Position numbers and translations under genes: made by a program
In this document: positions 37,048 through 46,780 of the stretch, one piece after another
How positions within the stretch are numbered: position 1 is the first letter of the stretch
Layout: each line of letters opens with the position of its first letter
Assembly (NCBI RefSeq): GCF_048571275.1
Contig: NZ_CP182357.1
Coordinates: 1,984,001-2,048,000 of the forward strand
Direction: 5' to 3'
DNA: 64,000 nucleotides
Source of the DNA: Marinarcus sediminis
GTDB taxonomy: Bacteria; Campylobacterota; Campylobacteria; Campylobacterales; Arcobacteraceae
The notes under the pieces: model-generated
Database searches by the model: none
What the model was told of the DNA's origin: nothing
Seen by the model: the letters and a program-made list of their open reading frames with translations, nothing else

Positions 37048-37511
37048 TGTTTAATATTGTTTTATTAGAACCCAGAATTCCTGGAAATGTGGGAACGATT
37101 GGACGATTGGCTTTTGCGTTAAATTGCACATTGCATTTAATTAAACCCTATGGATTTGGTGAAATCACTGAAAAAGAAGTCAGAAGAGCAGGGCTTGATT
37201 ATTGGTTTGAGTTAGATGTGCGAGAGTATGAAAATATTGAAGAGTTTTGGAGTAAGAACCCTTTTACTTCAAGACACTTTTTCGCAACAACCAAAACCAA
37301 CCAAAACTACTTTGATGCCAAATATGAAGTAGGAGATTTTTTCTACTTTGGACGAGAAGATGCAGGCTTGCCAGAGCAATTATTGGCTAAAAATACCCAA
37401 GGGTGCATTACTATTCCTATGACAAACAACGCTCGAAGTTTGAACATGGCAAATTCTGTCTCAATTATAGCCTATGAGGCGTTAAGACAAAACTTCGGGG
37501 ATTTCCATTAG
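37047..37511 (+). CDS. trmL: tRNA (cytidine/uridine-34 2'-O)-methyltransferase
   Basis: SPOUT-class methyltransferase (154 residues) modifying the wobble base of tRNA-Leu. N-terminal PRIPGNVGTIGRLAFAL, the knot-forming YFGREDAGLPEQLL and C-terminal IPMTNNARSLNMANSVSI are diagnostic. Its ATG overlaps the purU stop by one base. A leucine tRNA (CAA), a typical TrmL target, is encoded elsewhere in this window. Confidence 0.95.
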   Translation: MFNIVLLEPRIPGNVGTIGRLAFALNCTLHLIKPYGFGEITEKEVRRAGLDYWFELDVREYENIEEFWSKNPFTSRHFFATTKTNQNYFDAKYEVGDFFYFGREDAGLPEQLLAKNTQGCITIPMTNNARSLNMANSVSIIAYEALRQNFGDFH

Positions 37512-37518
37512 AAAGAGA

Positions 37519-37743
37519 TTATAACTCCTTCTTGGCCTTTGAAATAAGTGTAGTAACAACAGCCAACTCATTTTCTAAAAGTTCTCTTTTGTCTTTTTTT
37601 AAATCTTCTTTTTCAAGTTTATGTTTGAGTTTATTCTTTTTCTCTTTAAGTTTTTCAATCAACTCATTGAGTTTTTTGGTTTTTCTTTTTTTTGTAAATT
37701 CAAAAAAGTCATTGATTTTTTCGATGAGTTTTTTAATCTTCAT
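37519..37743 (-). CDS. Lys/Glu-rich coiled-coil small protein
   Basis: 74 residues, nearly all charged or Leu/Ile in heptads (NELIEKLKEKKNKLKHKLEK), predicted as one long coiled coil. No known family. It overlaps the 3' end of the Na/Pi cotransporter gene by 11 bp and is probably translated from the same leftward mRNA. Confidence 0.6.
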   Translation of the reverse strand: MKIKKLIEKINDFFEFTKKRKTKKLNELIEKLKEKKNKLKHKLEKEDLKKDKRELLENELAVVTTLISKAKKEL

Positions 37744-39499
37744 TTTCAGTTTCTCCTAATTGTATTAACATTTCATCTTCTACCCATAACACAGTTGTAA
37801 CAGCAATAAGTCTTTTACAAATATCAAAAACAAAGGCAGAGTCATTCATTAATGACGTTGCCATACTCGTATCAATTTTTTTATTTCTGATAAGTTCATC
37901 TATTTTGCCATTTTTACTTAAATCCAGAGTAACCAATCGTTTTTTTAATGCTTCAATTCTTGAGACTCTGTCTACATCATTTAAATGATTTTGTCTGAGA
38001 TATTCTACTTCTCTGATGGTTGATGCAATCTCTTCTCTTATGGCATCATACTCCTCTTTTATGTATTCATTTTTACTTTTTGAATAAAAGTTGATGTTTT
38101 TTTGCAACTCTTTACTGTCTTTAACGGAGTTGATGATTTTTCTTGATGCCGTTTTGAGTTTTCCTACAAGAATGGTATCGGCTTCATTCATGTTTTGTTG
38201 TGATAGTGTTGCAAATCGAATGATTTCTCCATATAAAAGTTTGAGATTTTCTTTATATATTTTATCAATGTTGGTCTCAATTTTTGTTTTTGATTTCTGG
38301 ATGACATCGTGAATGTTTTTGTCTGAAAATATCTCTTCTCGATGAAGATTCATTGCATGAGAAATGGCTTGAAGCGATTGTAAATAGAGGTTCATGATCT
38401 CTTTTCGGATACTTAAAATAGCCGTTTTTGGTATTTCAATTACGGCATCATTTAAGTAAATAGGTTTGCTTTTTGCTTTGAATTTTGGAATAAAAAGTTT
38501 TTCTAAAAAATTGACAATTTTATTGGTAAATGGGGCAACAAGAATGATTCCTATGATGTTAAATAATGTGTGAAAAATAGCAAGTTTTATGACATAGTTA
38601 TCATCTGCAACACCAGACATGGAAGCAATCAGTTCCACTATTTTTGCAATTTGATAGATAAAAATAAAAGCAAATAGGGCAGTTATTGCGTTAAAGATAA
38701 AATGTGCAACGGCCAATCTTTTGCCATTTTCATTGGATGCAAGGGAACCGATGATGGCGGTAATAGTTGTTCCTATATTTGCTCCAATAGAAATTGCCAG
38801 TGCATTTTCATAAATAATTTGATGACTGACTAATGCTGCAATAACAATCGCCATGGTAGCAGCACTGGATTGAATAATAATGGTTGCAATGGCACCTATT
38901 AAGATGTAGACCAAAACACCTATAAATCCGTCCATCGAATATTTTGCTAAATCGATGGTACTTTTAAGTGTGTCAAATCCATTCATCATGTAAGAAATAC
39001 CCAAAAAGATAAATCCCAAACCTAAAAGGACATTCCCAATACCTTGGTATTTTAAGTTGGCTGAAAACCTCAATGTTACACCAAGAATCAGCATGGGCAT
39101 AGCATAATAAGCAATGTTAATCTTTAATCCAAAGTAAGAGACCAGCCAAGTCGTCGTTGTACTTCCTAAATTTGCACCAAAAATGACTCCAATAGCATCA
39201 TGAAGACCAATAAGTCCTGCGCTCAAAAATGAGATCATAATCACACTGGTTAAGGAAGAACTTTGCACAATGGATGTTGCTATGGCTCCTGTTGTAATCG
39301 CTTTGGGCAAAGTATTGGTAAAGTTTTCCAAAACACTCTCCAAGGTACTTCCTGAAAAAAGTTTGAAACCCTCTTCCATAAAATACATACCAACTAAAAA
39401 TATGGCAATCCCAGCAATGATGATTTTTGCATTTTCATTGGCCATTATGAAATAAGCCAACACCAAGAATAGGGCAGGAAAGAGCACTTTTTTTAACAT
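37733..39499 (-). CDS. Na+/phosphate cotransporter family protein with PhoU-like tail
   Basis: NptA/PNaS-type carrier of 588 residues: two inverted repeats of membrane helices with the QSSS-type motifs (SIVQSSSLTSV and IIIQSSAATMA) and GANLGSTTTT/GANIGTTITA loops that bind Na+ and phosphate. The last 230 residues are helical and PhoU-like, usually regulatory. Divergent from the two-component system. Confidence 0.92.
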   Translation of the reverse strand: MLKKVLFPALFLVLAYFIMANENAKIIIAGIAIFLVGMYFMEEGFKLFSGSTLESVLENFTNTLPKAITTGAIATSIVQSSSLTSVIMISFLSAGLIGLHDAIGVIFGANLGSTTTTWLVSYFGLKINIAYYAMPMLILGVTLRFSANLKYQGIGNVLLGLGFIFLGISYMMNGFDTLKSTIDLAKYSMDGFIGVLVYILIGAIATIIIQSSAATMAIVIAALVSHQIIYENALAISIGANIGTTITAIIGSLASNENGKRLAVAHFIFNAITALFAFIFIYQIAKIVELIASMSGVADDNYVIKLAIFHTLFNIIGIILVAPFTNKIVNFLEKLFIPKFKAKSKPIYLNDAVIEIPKTAILSIRKEIMNLYLQSLQAISHAMNLHREEIFSDKNIHDVIQKSKTKIETNIDKIYKENLKLLYGEIIRFATLSQQNMNEADTILVGKLKTASRKIINSVKDSKELQKNINFYSKSKNEYIKEEYDAIREEIASTIREVEYLRQNHLNDVDRVSRIEALKKRLVTLDLSKNGKIDELIRNKKIDTSMATSLMNDSAFVFDICKRLIAVTTVLWVEDEMLIQLGETENED

Positions 39500-39601
39500 T
39501 AAAAACCTTTTTTGTTAATCTGTTTAATTATAGTATAAAAAATGTTACAAATGTACTTAAGTCTTCATTGGATACAATTATCTTTTTTAAAGGTGAAGTT
39601 A

Positions 39602-40258
39602 TTGAAAATATTACTACTTGAAGATGATGAACTGTTTGCTCAAAGTATAGAAGACTTTTTGAGTGAAGAGGGTTTTATTGTTGATATTGCTTATGATGGA
39701 GAGGAAGCTTTAGATAAAAATTATGAAAATAATTACGATCTGTATCTTCTGGATATTAATGTTCCAAAGTTAAGCGGCTTGGATTTTTTAAAATCGTTAC
39801 GAACCATTAATGATGAAACACCTGCTATTTTCTTAACCTCTTACAAAGACAAAGAGACTTTAAAACAAGGGTTTGTTAACGGAGCAGATGATTTTTTAAC
39901 TAAGCCTATTGATTTAGAAGAATTGATTTTAAGAATAAAATCACTGCTTAAACGTGCAGGGAAAACAACCGATATTGTTGTTTTAGAGAATAATATACTT
40001 TTTAATCCAAGTACTCAAAGAATTTTTAAAGATAATCTTGACTTAAATGCCCCTGTAAAAGTGGTACAACTTTTTGAACTCTGTTTGGAAAATCGACACT
40101 CAATTGTCACAAAAGATATGATTGTTTCTAAACTTTGGAGTACTTCAGAAGAGTACAGTGAGGGCTCTATTCGGGTCTATATCAATAACTTGAAAAAAAT
40201 TATTGGTAAAGACAGCATTGTGAATGTCAAAGGTATAGGATACAAAATTGAGTTCTAA
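39602..40258 (+). CDS. OmpR-family response regulator
   Basis: Receiver domain (1-115): acidic pocket E7-D8-D9, phospho-acceptor D51 (LLDINVP), T79 and K101 (LTKPID). The C-terminal winged helix ends IRVYINNLKKIIG...GIGYKIEF. A longer frame opens at 39542, but TTG 39602 with AAAGGTGA just upstream gives a normal receiver start and a 218-residue protein. It overlaps the kinase gene by 11 bp. The TTAACA 11 bp repeats at three nearby promoters are its probable operators. Confidence 0.93.
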   Translation: MKILLLEDDELFAQSIEDFLSEEGFIVDIAYDGEEALDKNYENNYDLYLLDINVPKLSGLDFLKSLRTINDETPAIFLTSYKDKETLKQGFVNGADDFLTKPIDLEELILRIKSLLKRAGKTTDIVVLENNILFNPSTQRIFKDNLDLNAPVKVVQLFELCLENRHSIVTKDMIVSKLWSTSEEYSEGSIRVYINNLKKIIGKDSIVNVKGIGYKIEF

Positions 40259-41096
40259 AAGAAGAAATTTTCTTATTTCAAATTCTATTTTAATTGCTTT
40301 TATTGTGATACTGATTTTAGTAACCAATTACTATTTGGTCAATATTTTTGGTTTCAATAAAGAGAATTTTATGCTAATTACCAGTTTTTTGATTATTTTG
40401 GCCATTTTTCTCAACAGTTTTTTAAGTAAACCACTTTTAGAACCTCTTTTTAAAAGTGATGAGAACTTGCAAAAAACAATTAAAGAGACCCTGCATGAGC
40501 TCAATATTCCTGCATCTACCATACAAGCAAATGTTCAAATGCTTGAAAGAAACATCAAAGATGAAAAAAATATCAAACGACTCTTACGTATCAAACAAGC
40601 CACTAATGAACTGTTAAAACTCTATAACCAAATGGAGTATGAAATCAAAAAAGAGATTGATAAAATTGATAAACAAAGATTTATGTTAGATGAAATCATT
40701 GAACACTCAATCGAAAAATTTGAAGACATTAAAAAAGATATCCAAATTGAAAAAAACCTCTCGGATATTGTGTTATACAGCGATAAAAATGGTTTCCAAA
40801 AAGTTATTGATAATCTTTTATCTAATGCCATTAAATATAATGATGATAAGGGCTTGATTAAAATAGAGTTTAAAAACTCTATTTTGGGTATTTATAACAG
40901 TGGCAAACCCATTGATACTAAAAATATTTTAATGATATTTGAACAATATTATCAAGAAGACTCTTCAAAAAAAGGGTTTGGCTTAGGTTTAAATATTGTA
41001 AAAGAGTTTTGCGATAAACATGCCATTGAAATAAAAATTGATTCCAATAAAGCAGGAACGACATTCTACTTAAATCTTAATAATATACTTAAATAA
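40248..41096 (+). CDS. Minimal membrane sensor histidine kinase
   Basis: 282 residues: two membrane helices (about 9-33 and 41-58) with an extremely short periplasmic loop, a dimerisation/phosphoacceptor helix with H83 (TLHELNIPAS), an N-box at about 187-197 (DNLLSNAIKYN) and a G-box GFGLGLNIVKEF. With almost no periplasmic domain, the signal is probably sensed in the membrane or through a partner protein. TTG start inside the regulator gene. Lies about 100 bp upstream of the TonB-receptor operon. Confidence 0.92.
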   Translation: MSSKRRNFLISNSILIAFIVILILVTNYYLVNIFGFNKENFMLITSFLIILAIFLNSFLSKPLLEPLFKSDENLQKTIKETLHELNIPASTIQANVQMLERNIKDEKNIKRLLRIKQATNELLKLYNQMEYEIKKEIDKIDKQRFMLDEIIEHSIEKFEDIKKDIQIEKNLSDIVLYSDKNGFQKVIDNLLSNAIKYNDDKGLIKIEFKNSILGIYNSGKPIDTKNILMIFEQYYQEDSSKKGFGLGLNIVKEFCDKHAIEIKIDSNKAGTTFYLNLNNILK

Positions 41097-41112
41097 ACAT
41101 TAAATTAAATAT

Positions 41113-41166
41113 GTAACAAATTGGTAACAGATATTTAACAGATACTTAACACACATTATTTATACT
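41113..41166 (+). promoter_or_regulatory. Promoter P1 with four 11-bp-spaced response-regulator boxes
   Basis: Hexamers GTAACA at 41113 and 41124 and TTAACA at 41135 and 41146 are spaced exactly 11 bp. They are followed after 9 bp by a -10 element TATACT (41161-41166), 27 bp before the receptor ATG, with a GGGGGAG ribosome site. Tandem half-sites at one helical turn, abutting the -10, are typical of activation by OmpR-type regulators; the adjacent regulator gene is the obvious candidate. Confidence 0.75.
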
Positions 41167-41192
41167 CATTTCAAAATTAACAGGGGGAGTTA

Positions 41193-43388
41193 ATGAGAAA
41201 ATCGAGTATTATATTGTCATCTTTGTTACTAAGTTCATTATCGTATGCAAACAATATTGAAACTTTAGACACAATAAGTGTAGAATCTTCAACGATTGAT
41301 GACAGATTTTCAAATAAAAGAACAGAAGTTTCGAGTACTTCTACAATTAATGGTGAAAAAGTAGATGATTCACATGTTGAGAATATTCAGCAAGTTTTAC
41401 AATCTATTCCAGGAATTACAACAGAAGTAAAAACAGGAGACTCTTTAAAAATCCATATTCGTGGTGTTGAAAATCAAATGTATATGGGAGAAAAACCCGG
41501 TGTTGCTATAGTAATTGATGGTGTTCCAGTATTTGAACGAACTGGTGCTGTGAATATTGACCTTGATAATATTGAGTCAATTAAAGTGTTAAAAGGGGGT
41601 GCAAGTTATCTCTTTGGTGATGATGCGTTAAGTGGTGCAGTTATTATTACCACAAAAAAAGGAGCAAAATACAATAACAATTTTGCCGCAGTGGAAAGAG
41701 GAAGTTTTGGGTATCAAAAACTTTTAGCCAGAACAGGATATGCGAATGATAATTTGAGTTTTCATATTCAAGGAAGTGAACGAAAAGCCGATGGGTACCA
41801 TGAAGATTCTGGTTATACAGCAAAATATTTTGATGGAAAATTACAATATTACATTGATGACAGCTCTGATATTACATTCGGAACAGAGTATTCAGAAAGA
41901 GCAAAAGATTCACATGGGACTGTAGGTGGATTAACTGAAGCACTTAATAATCCAAAGAGTATTTATACCAATGATCAAGAGAGCCGTGATTATACAAGAA
42001 AATACAATGTAGATTTATTAAAACTTTTCTTAACATATTCAAAAGATTTTACTCCTAATACAAACTTGCTTGTCAATGCATATATTTATACGGATGATAC
42101 CACTTTTTGGTCTAGCCCACAAACAAGAGATGGAAGTTATGTTCTACAACCTTCTTACAATGATAATGATTATGTATATGATAACATGTATGAACAAGTT
42201 CAACGAGGTATTAAAAGTGAATTAAGAACTTCATCAAATAGTTTTGCTACACTTGTTGGATTGGATTTAAGAGACAATGAGTATAAAAATAAAGTGGTTT
42301 ATAAAGTTAATCAAGCATTAAGAACGTTTCCAGGTCCTGTAACAACAGCTGATTATTTTAAAGCAGGTGATGAAAAAAGTAATGATACTACTACAGAAAA
42401 AGTCAGTGCTCTTTATGGAGAGTATAAGCAAGCCTTTAGCCAAAATTTAACAGGAACAGCCAATTTACGATTTGATAATATTCAATTGGATTATATGGAC
42501 TCGAGTGCAACCTCATTGGATAAAGAGTTTAATATCTATTCATACAGATTGGGAAGTAATTATAACGTAGATGATAAAAACAGTCTTTATGTAAATTATT
42601 CTACTGGTTTTAGAGCACCCACTGTTTCTCAACTTTTTGCAGGGGATACAAGTGCATGGGGATATACTCAAAATAATCCAGATTTGAAGCCTGAAAAGTC
42701 TTATAATTATGAAATTGGATCACGAGGGGAAGTAGGAAATATCAATTATGAGGCGGCACTCTTTAGAATTGACAGAAAAGATTTTATCATGAAATCTTCA
42801 GGTAATTATGGTGGTTCAAGCAGTACTGCTAATGATATGTGGGACAATATTGGTGGAGCTAAGCATCAAGGTCTTGAATTGGCAATTAATTCAAAGATAA
42901 CAGACACGCTTTCATATAATATGGCGTATACCTATTTAGATGCAAAATATACAAGTTATCATAATTTGGCAATCGATTTAGATGGGAATCCTAATGCTAC
43001 GAATTTAAGCTATTTTGATGTTACTGGAAACAGAATTCCAAGAACGTCAAAGCATGCATTGAATTTTATCTTGGATTATCAAGCAACTTCAGCTTTCAAG
43101 CTTCAAACTGAGTATGTCAAAAAATCAAGTTATTATGCCGATGATTTAAATCGATTAAAAATTGAGGGACAAGAAGCCGTTAACCTGTTGGCTGAGTATA
43201 AAATAAAAAACAAAAGAATTGACTATTCATTTTTCGCACGAGTAGATAACCTTTTTGATAATCAATATTTTAATACAGCAAGAGCCAGTGGTGATAGAAA
43301 TGATGATGGTGTATTTGATGGTGAAGATTTATCTATTACCGTGAATCAAGGAAGAACCTTTACTGCTGGGTTATCTGTGAAGTTCTAA
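41193..43388 (+). CDS. TonB-dependent outer-membrane receptor
   Basis: 731 residues. Signal peptide (about 1-19), a TonB-box-like DTISV near residue 27, plug domain (about 45-155, with QSIPGITTEV, DGVPVFERTG and LKGGASYLFGDDALSGAVIITT), then a 22-strand barrel ending in aromatic F. It imports a substrate too large or scarce for porins. Sequence alone does not fix the substrate. Neighbours (NosL-like and DUF4198-like domains, redox proteins, ExbB-ExbD-TonB) suggest a metal complex. First gene of the P1 transcript. Confidence 0.93.
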   Translation: MRKSSIILSSLLLSSLSYANNIETLDTISVESSTIDDRFSNKRTEVSSTSTINGEKVDDSHVENIQQVLQSIPGITTEVKTGDSLKIHIRGVENQMYMGEKPGVAIVIDGVPVFERTGAVNIDLDNIESIKVLKGGASYLFGDDALSGAVIITTKKGAKYNNNFAAVERGSFGYQKLLARTGYANDNLSFHIQGSERKADGYHEDSGYTAKYFDGKLQYYIDDSSDITFGTEYSERAKDSHGTVGGLTEALNNPKSIYTNDQESRDYTRKYNVDLLKLFLTYSKDFTPNTNLLVNAYIYTDDTTFWSSPQTRDGSYVLQPSYNDNDYVYDNMYEQVQRGIKSELRTSSNSFATLVGLDLRDNEYKNKVVYKVNQALRTFPGPVTTADYFKAGDEKSNDTTTEKVSALYGEYKQAFSQNLTGTANLRFDNIQLDYMDSSATSLDKEFNIYSYRLGSNYNVDDKNSLYVNYSTGFRAPTVSQLFAGDTSAWGYTQNNPDLKPEKSYNYEIGSRGEVGNINYEAALFRIDRKDFIMKSSGNYGGSSSTANDMWDNIGGAKHQGLELAINSKITDTLSYNMAYTYLDAKYTSYHNLAIDLDGNPNATNLSYFDVTGNRIPRTSKHALNFILDYQATSAFKLQTEYVKKSSYYADDLNRLKIEGQEAVNLLAEYKIKNKRIDYSFFARVDNLFDNQYFNTARASGDRNDDGVFDGEDLSITVNQGRTFTAGLSVKF

Positions 43389-43397
43389 GAAAATTAC

Positions 43398-44057
43398 GTG
43401 CAATCTGTAACGATTTTTTCTCTTTTTATTATGGGGTTATCGTATGGAAGTACGGCATGCATGTTCTCTTGTATGCCGTTTCTTACACCCTTGCTTGTGA
43501 AAAATTCTACCCATCTACGGCAATCCTTTTATGTGATGTTGCCATTTAGTTTAGGTAGAGTTTTTTCGTACACCCTCATTGCTATGATGGCATTAAGCAG
43601 TTCAGCTCTTATTAAAACACTTCTTAATGATAAAACCATTTTTCAAACCATACTTGGAGTGTTTACTATGAGCATGGGAATAGCAATGCTGTATCACATA
43701 AAATCTAAAAAGAGTCAAAACTGTAGAACTGCACATTTGACACAAAAAAATCAAAAAAGTTTCTTTGGACTATTTGGTATGGGCGCTTTGATTTCGTTTA
43801 ATCCTTGTTTGCCTATTTTAACGCTCATTGGTTTAAGTGCCAACAGTGGTACTGTTTCAAATGCCATGTTTATGGGTATGGCATTTGGTTTTGGTGCGGT
43901 GATGGTGCCTTTTTTCTTTTATGGTTTTTTTCTTTCAAGTGTGATTCGTGGGTTATTAGAAGAGTTTAAAAAGTATACACGCTACATTGAACTGTTTGCT
44001 TCAATGTTATTAATCGTCGTAGGTATTTTAGTTATTAGTGGTCAAGTATCACTTTAA
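43398..44057 (+). CDS. SafE/DsbD-like six-helix membrane protein
   Basis: 219 residues of the sulfite exporter TauE/SafE-like (CcdA/DsbD transmembrane-like) group. Helix 1 carries CMFSC (C21, C25) followed by MPFLTPLL, and the pseudo-repeat has FNPCLPILTLIG. This Cys/Pro pattern resembles thiol-redox or metal-handling proteins found with cbb3 assembly genes. GTG start ten bases after the receptor stop. A second member of this family lies at 52296 behind a similar promoter. Confidence 0.82.
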   Translation: MQSVTIFSLFIMGLSYGSTACMFSCMPFLTPLLVKNSTHLRQSFYVMLPFSLGRVFSYTLIAMMALSSSALIKTLLNDKTIFQTILGVFTMSMGIAMLYHIKSKKSQNCRTAHLTQKNQKSFFGLFGMGALISFNPCLPILTLIGLSANSGTVSNAMFMGMAFGFGAVMVPFFFYGFFLSSVIRGLLEEFKKYTRYIELFASMLLIVVGILVISGQVSL

Positions 44058-44068
44058 AAGAGGGGAAA

Positions 44069-46780
44069 ATGGTTAATTTTGTTAAAAGAGACAGAAACGA
44101 TATTTTAGGCAGACCAATATTGGGGTTTATGTTTAAAAACCGTAAATTTCTAATGGTATTACGAGTGGCAGTGGCATTGATCTTCTTTTATGCCATTTTT
44201 TATGGATTTTTATATCCAACAAAAGAGAATATCTTTACCAACGCAGTTTTTTGGGGAGTGTTTTGGTCTTTTTTTATGTTGATAACTCTGCCTACCTTTG
44301 GTCGAATCTTTTGTGGTATTTGTCCCCATGGATTTCTAGGTAAATATATCACTAAATTGGGTCTAAAGAGAACCATGCCCACATGGCTACAAAACAGATA
44401 TATTGGTATAACTCTTTTGGTGCTTGGCTGGTGGTTTGTTACCTATACTTTTGACGCTTTCTGGAGATCACCTTTTAACACAGCGGCGATGTTTGCTGGT
44501 ATGACACTTGTGGCATTTGTTCTGTATTATCTCTATAAAGATATGAGTTACTGTAAATATATTTGTCCCATTGGTACACTGACACGAGCATACGATAAAA
44601 TTTCATGTACGAAACTTGAAACTTATACCAGTGAGTGTAAAGAGTGTAAAACTTTTGAATGTGCTTCTGCTTGTCCTTATGATTTAAAACCTTTTACGTT
44701 TGCTAAGAAAAATCAAACGGATGATTGTACCCTTTGTATGGAGTGTGCCTCAGCGTGTGAAGCCGTAAAATTCAAAGTCACCAAACCAGCTGAACAGTTG
44801 AACAGCAAACTTAAAATACTCAATGCTGAGGTATGGACCTATATTTTAATACTGGCTTGTATTCCTATATCAATGGGATTTGCACATGGTTTAAATAGAA
44901 GCAATATTGCCAATGAACTTATTTGGAATAAAACGGCTACTTTTTTAAATATGAGTGAGTTTGCAGGTGGTTTTGCATTTGTTTATGCACTGGTTTTAAC
45001 ACTTTTTTTTGCTTTTTTTGGATTTTATCTCTCCTCTAAGGTATTAAAAAAAGATTTTAAAATGATTTTTACAACTTTAGGCGTAGCGTTAATTCCACTT
45101 TTTATTATGGCATCCTTAGGACATACTTTAGAGTCATTTTTTATTCGAACCTATCCTAATATTATTGAGGGTTTTGCACAAGCTTTTGGTTTTAGCATAC
45201 ATGTGGATGCTTTAGCAAAACGAGGTGATGGTTGGCTCTCTTATTTTGGACTGTTTAAGTGGATAGGAATTGTTTGGGCATTTATTCTTTTATACAAACG
45301 TATAAAATTGATTGAGGCTTCAAAAGTAAGAAAATTTTTGGGTTATATTTTTGCTTCATTGGTGATTTTCTTTTATTTGGGTGTCAATATATATACGGGT
45401 TATGTTTTTGCTAAATATGGAGCCAAAATGTCTGGTCATGCCCATGGTAAGAGTGGTACAGCTGAAATGTTTCAAACTGTTCCTAAAGAGAAAGTTATTC
45501 TTTTACAAACAGGCAAAGATAAAGCCAGTGGTGCTGCTTGTGGTATGAATTTGCCAATGGTTTTTAAAACAAATCACAGTGCGGTGTCTGATGGTAAGGT
45601 CAGACAATATTGTTCTTTACACTGTTTAGTCGATGATTACAAAGTCAAGAATTTGCCATTGAGTGATATCAAAGTTGTTGATGTTACCAGTTTAACTTTT
45701 ATTGATGCTAAAGATGCTTTTTATGTTGTAGGAAGTTCAAAAAAAGGGACAATGAGCATGAAAAGTAAATATGCTTTTGCTTCAAAAAAAGAGGCTTTTA
45801 TATTTTCAAAAAAATATGGTGGTGAAATAGTCAATTTTGAACAAGCAATTCAAGCAGCACTTGAAGATTTTAATGCTCCTCAACAACAAAAAAATAAAAC
45901 TGTAAAAACAGATGAAAAAGAACCTTTCTACTTTTCATTTTCCAACCCAGCTTTAAAAGAAAAGAGAAGTATGGGGCATATGATGGGGGGAGGTAAACCT
46001 TCAAAAGAGATTCCTACAAAAGAAGTATGGCTTGTATATGGAGATTTGTCTGATAATCAAATATACAAATCAAATAAAATAGAAAACTTTTATTTTGATT
46101 TGAATCAAAAAGAAAATCCCTTAAAAGAAAACACTAAAATGGGTCAAATCTCATACCGTTTTGAAGTGCCAAATAATGGATATTACAATCTGTTTGCAAT
46201 TGATATTCAAAAAAAAGATGCCACCACTTTTTATAAAGTAGCTAAGCTTGAATATCTTCATGGATCACATGGCAGTGAGGATATTTATAATGAAAGTATA
46301 AAAAAAGAGTTGGTAGAAGATAAAAGTATCATTGATTTAATTCGTATTAAATCAGAAGAGGAAGAGAGCTTCTTTTATCGACACAGTATGGGGAGCAAAA
46401 TAGAGTTTAAAGCTTTGTTTGAAGGCAAACCTTTAGCCAATGCAAAGATAAAAGTTGAGCTTCAATCGGGTTGGATGAAAGAACTTAAAACCGATGAAAA
46501 GGGTAGGGTCTCTTTTGAAATTATCAGGGATTATTTCCCTAATTGGAGCGAGTTTAATAAACGATTTAAACAAGAACTTCTTCTGACACTTCATTATGAA
46601 AATGAGAATACTCAATATATCTTAACCTATCCTGCTTCTTTTTATCCAAACAGCAGTGATTATAAATCTTATGGTTATGCTTTGTTGATTATTCTTATTA
46701 CGTTAATTTTATCAACGGTTGTGGTTTATCGATTCAGAAAAAACAGAGTGATTCCTTTTAAAGAGGTCAGCCATGCTTAA
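44069..46780 (+). CDS. Polyferredoxin membrane protein fused to NosL-like and DUF4198-like domains
   Basis: 903 residues. Residues 25-235 are a NapH/CcoG/NosR-like unit with FCGICP (C82, C85), YCKYICP (C162, C166) and two [4Fe-4S] ferredoxin motifs (C190-C202 and C220-C230). Further membrane helices follow to about 450. Residues about 475-595 resemble the copper chaperone NosL: a CGM at 491-493, YCSLHC (C515, C519), DAFYVVGS and TMSM. A Met/His-rich linker (MGHMMGGG) leads to a beta-rich region (about 650-870, with GKPLANAKIKVEL) like DUF4198/NikK metal-binding proteins, then a final helix. It suggests electron transfer coupled to periplasmic metal binding. Overlaps the next gene by 8 bp. Confidence 0.85.
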   Translation: MVNFVKRDRNDILGRPILGFMFKNRKFLMVLRVAVALIFFYAIFYGFLYPTKENIFTNAVFWGVFWSFFMLITLPTFGRIFCGICPHGFLGKYITKLGLKRTMPTWLQNRYIGITLLVLGWWFVTYTFDAFWRSPFNTAAMFAGMTLVAFVLYYLYKDMSYCKYICPIGTLTRAYDKISCTKLETYTSECKECKTFECASACPYDLKPFTFAKKNQTDDCTLCMECASACEAVKFKVTKPAEQLNSKLKILNAEVWTYILILACIPISMGFAHGLNRSNIANELIWNKTATFLNMSEFAGGFAFVYALVLTLFFAFFGFYLSSKVLKKDFKMIFTTLGVALIPLFIMASLGHTLESFFIRTYPNIIEGFAQAFGFSIHVDALAKRGDGWLSYFGLFKWIGIVWAFILLYKRIKLIEASKVRKFLGYIFASLVIFFYLGVNIYTGYVFAKYGAKMSGHAHGKSGTAEMFQTVPKEKVILLQTGKDKASGAACGMNLPMVFKTNHSAVSDGKVRQYCSLHCLVDDYKVKNLPLSDIKVVDVTSLTFIDAKDAFYVVGSSKKGTMSMKSKYAFASKKEAFIFSKKYGGEIVNFEQAIQAALEDFNAPQQQKNKTVKTDEKEPFYFSFSNPALKEKRSMGHMMGGGKPSKEIPTKEVWLVYGDLSDNQIYKSNKIENFYFDLNQKENPLKENTKMGQISYRFEVPNNGYYNLFAIDIQKKDATTFYKVAKLEYLHGSHGSEDIYNESIKKELVEDKSIIDLIRIKSEEEESFFYRHSMGSKIEFKALFEGKPLANAKIKVELQSGWMKELKTDEKGRVSFEIIRDYFPNWSEFNKRFKQELLLTLHYENENTQYILTYPASFYPNSSDYKSYGYALLIILITLILSTVVVYRFRKNRVIPFKEVSHA

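Noticed and set aside
41177..41182. Additional TTAACA just before the ribosome site of the TonB receptor
   Set aside because: It is downstream of the -10 and not in phase with the 11 bp boxes (31 bp from the last), so it was not counted as an operator.
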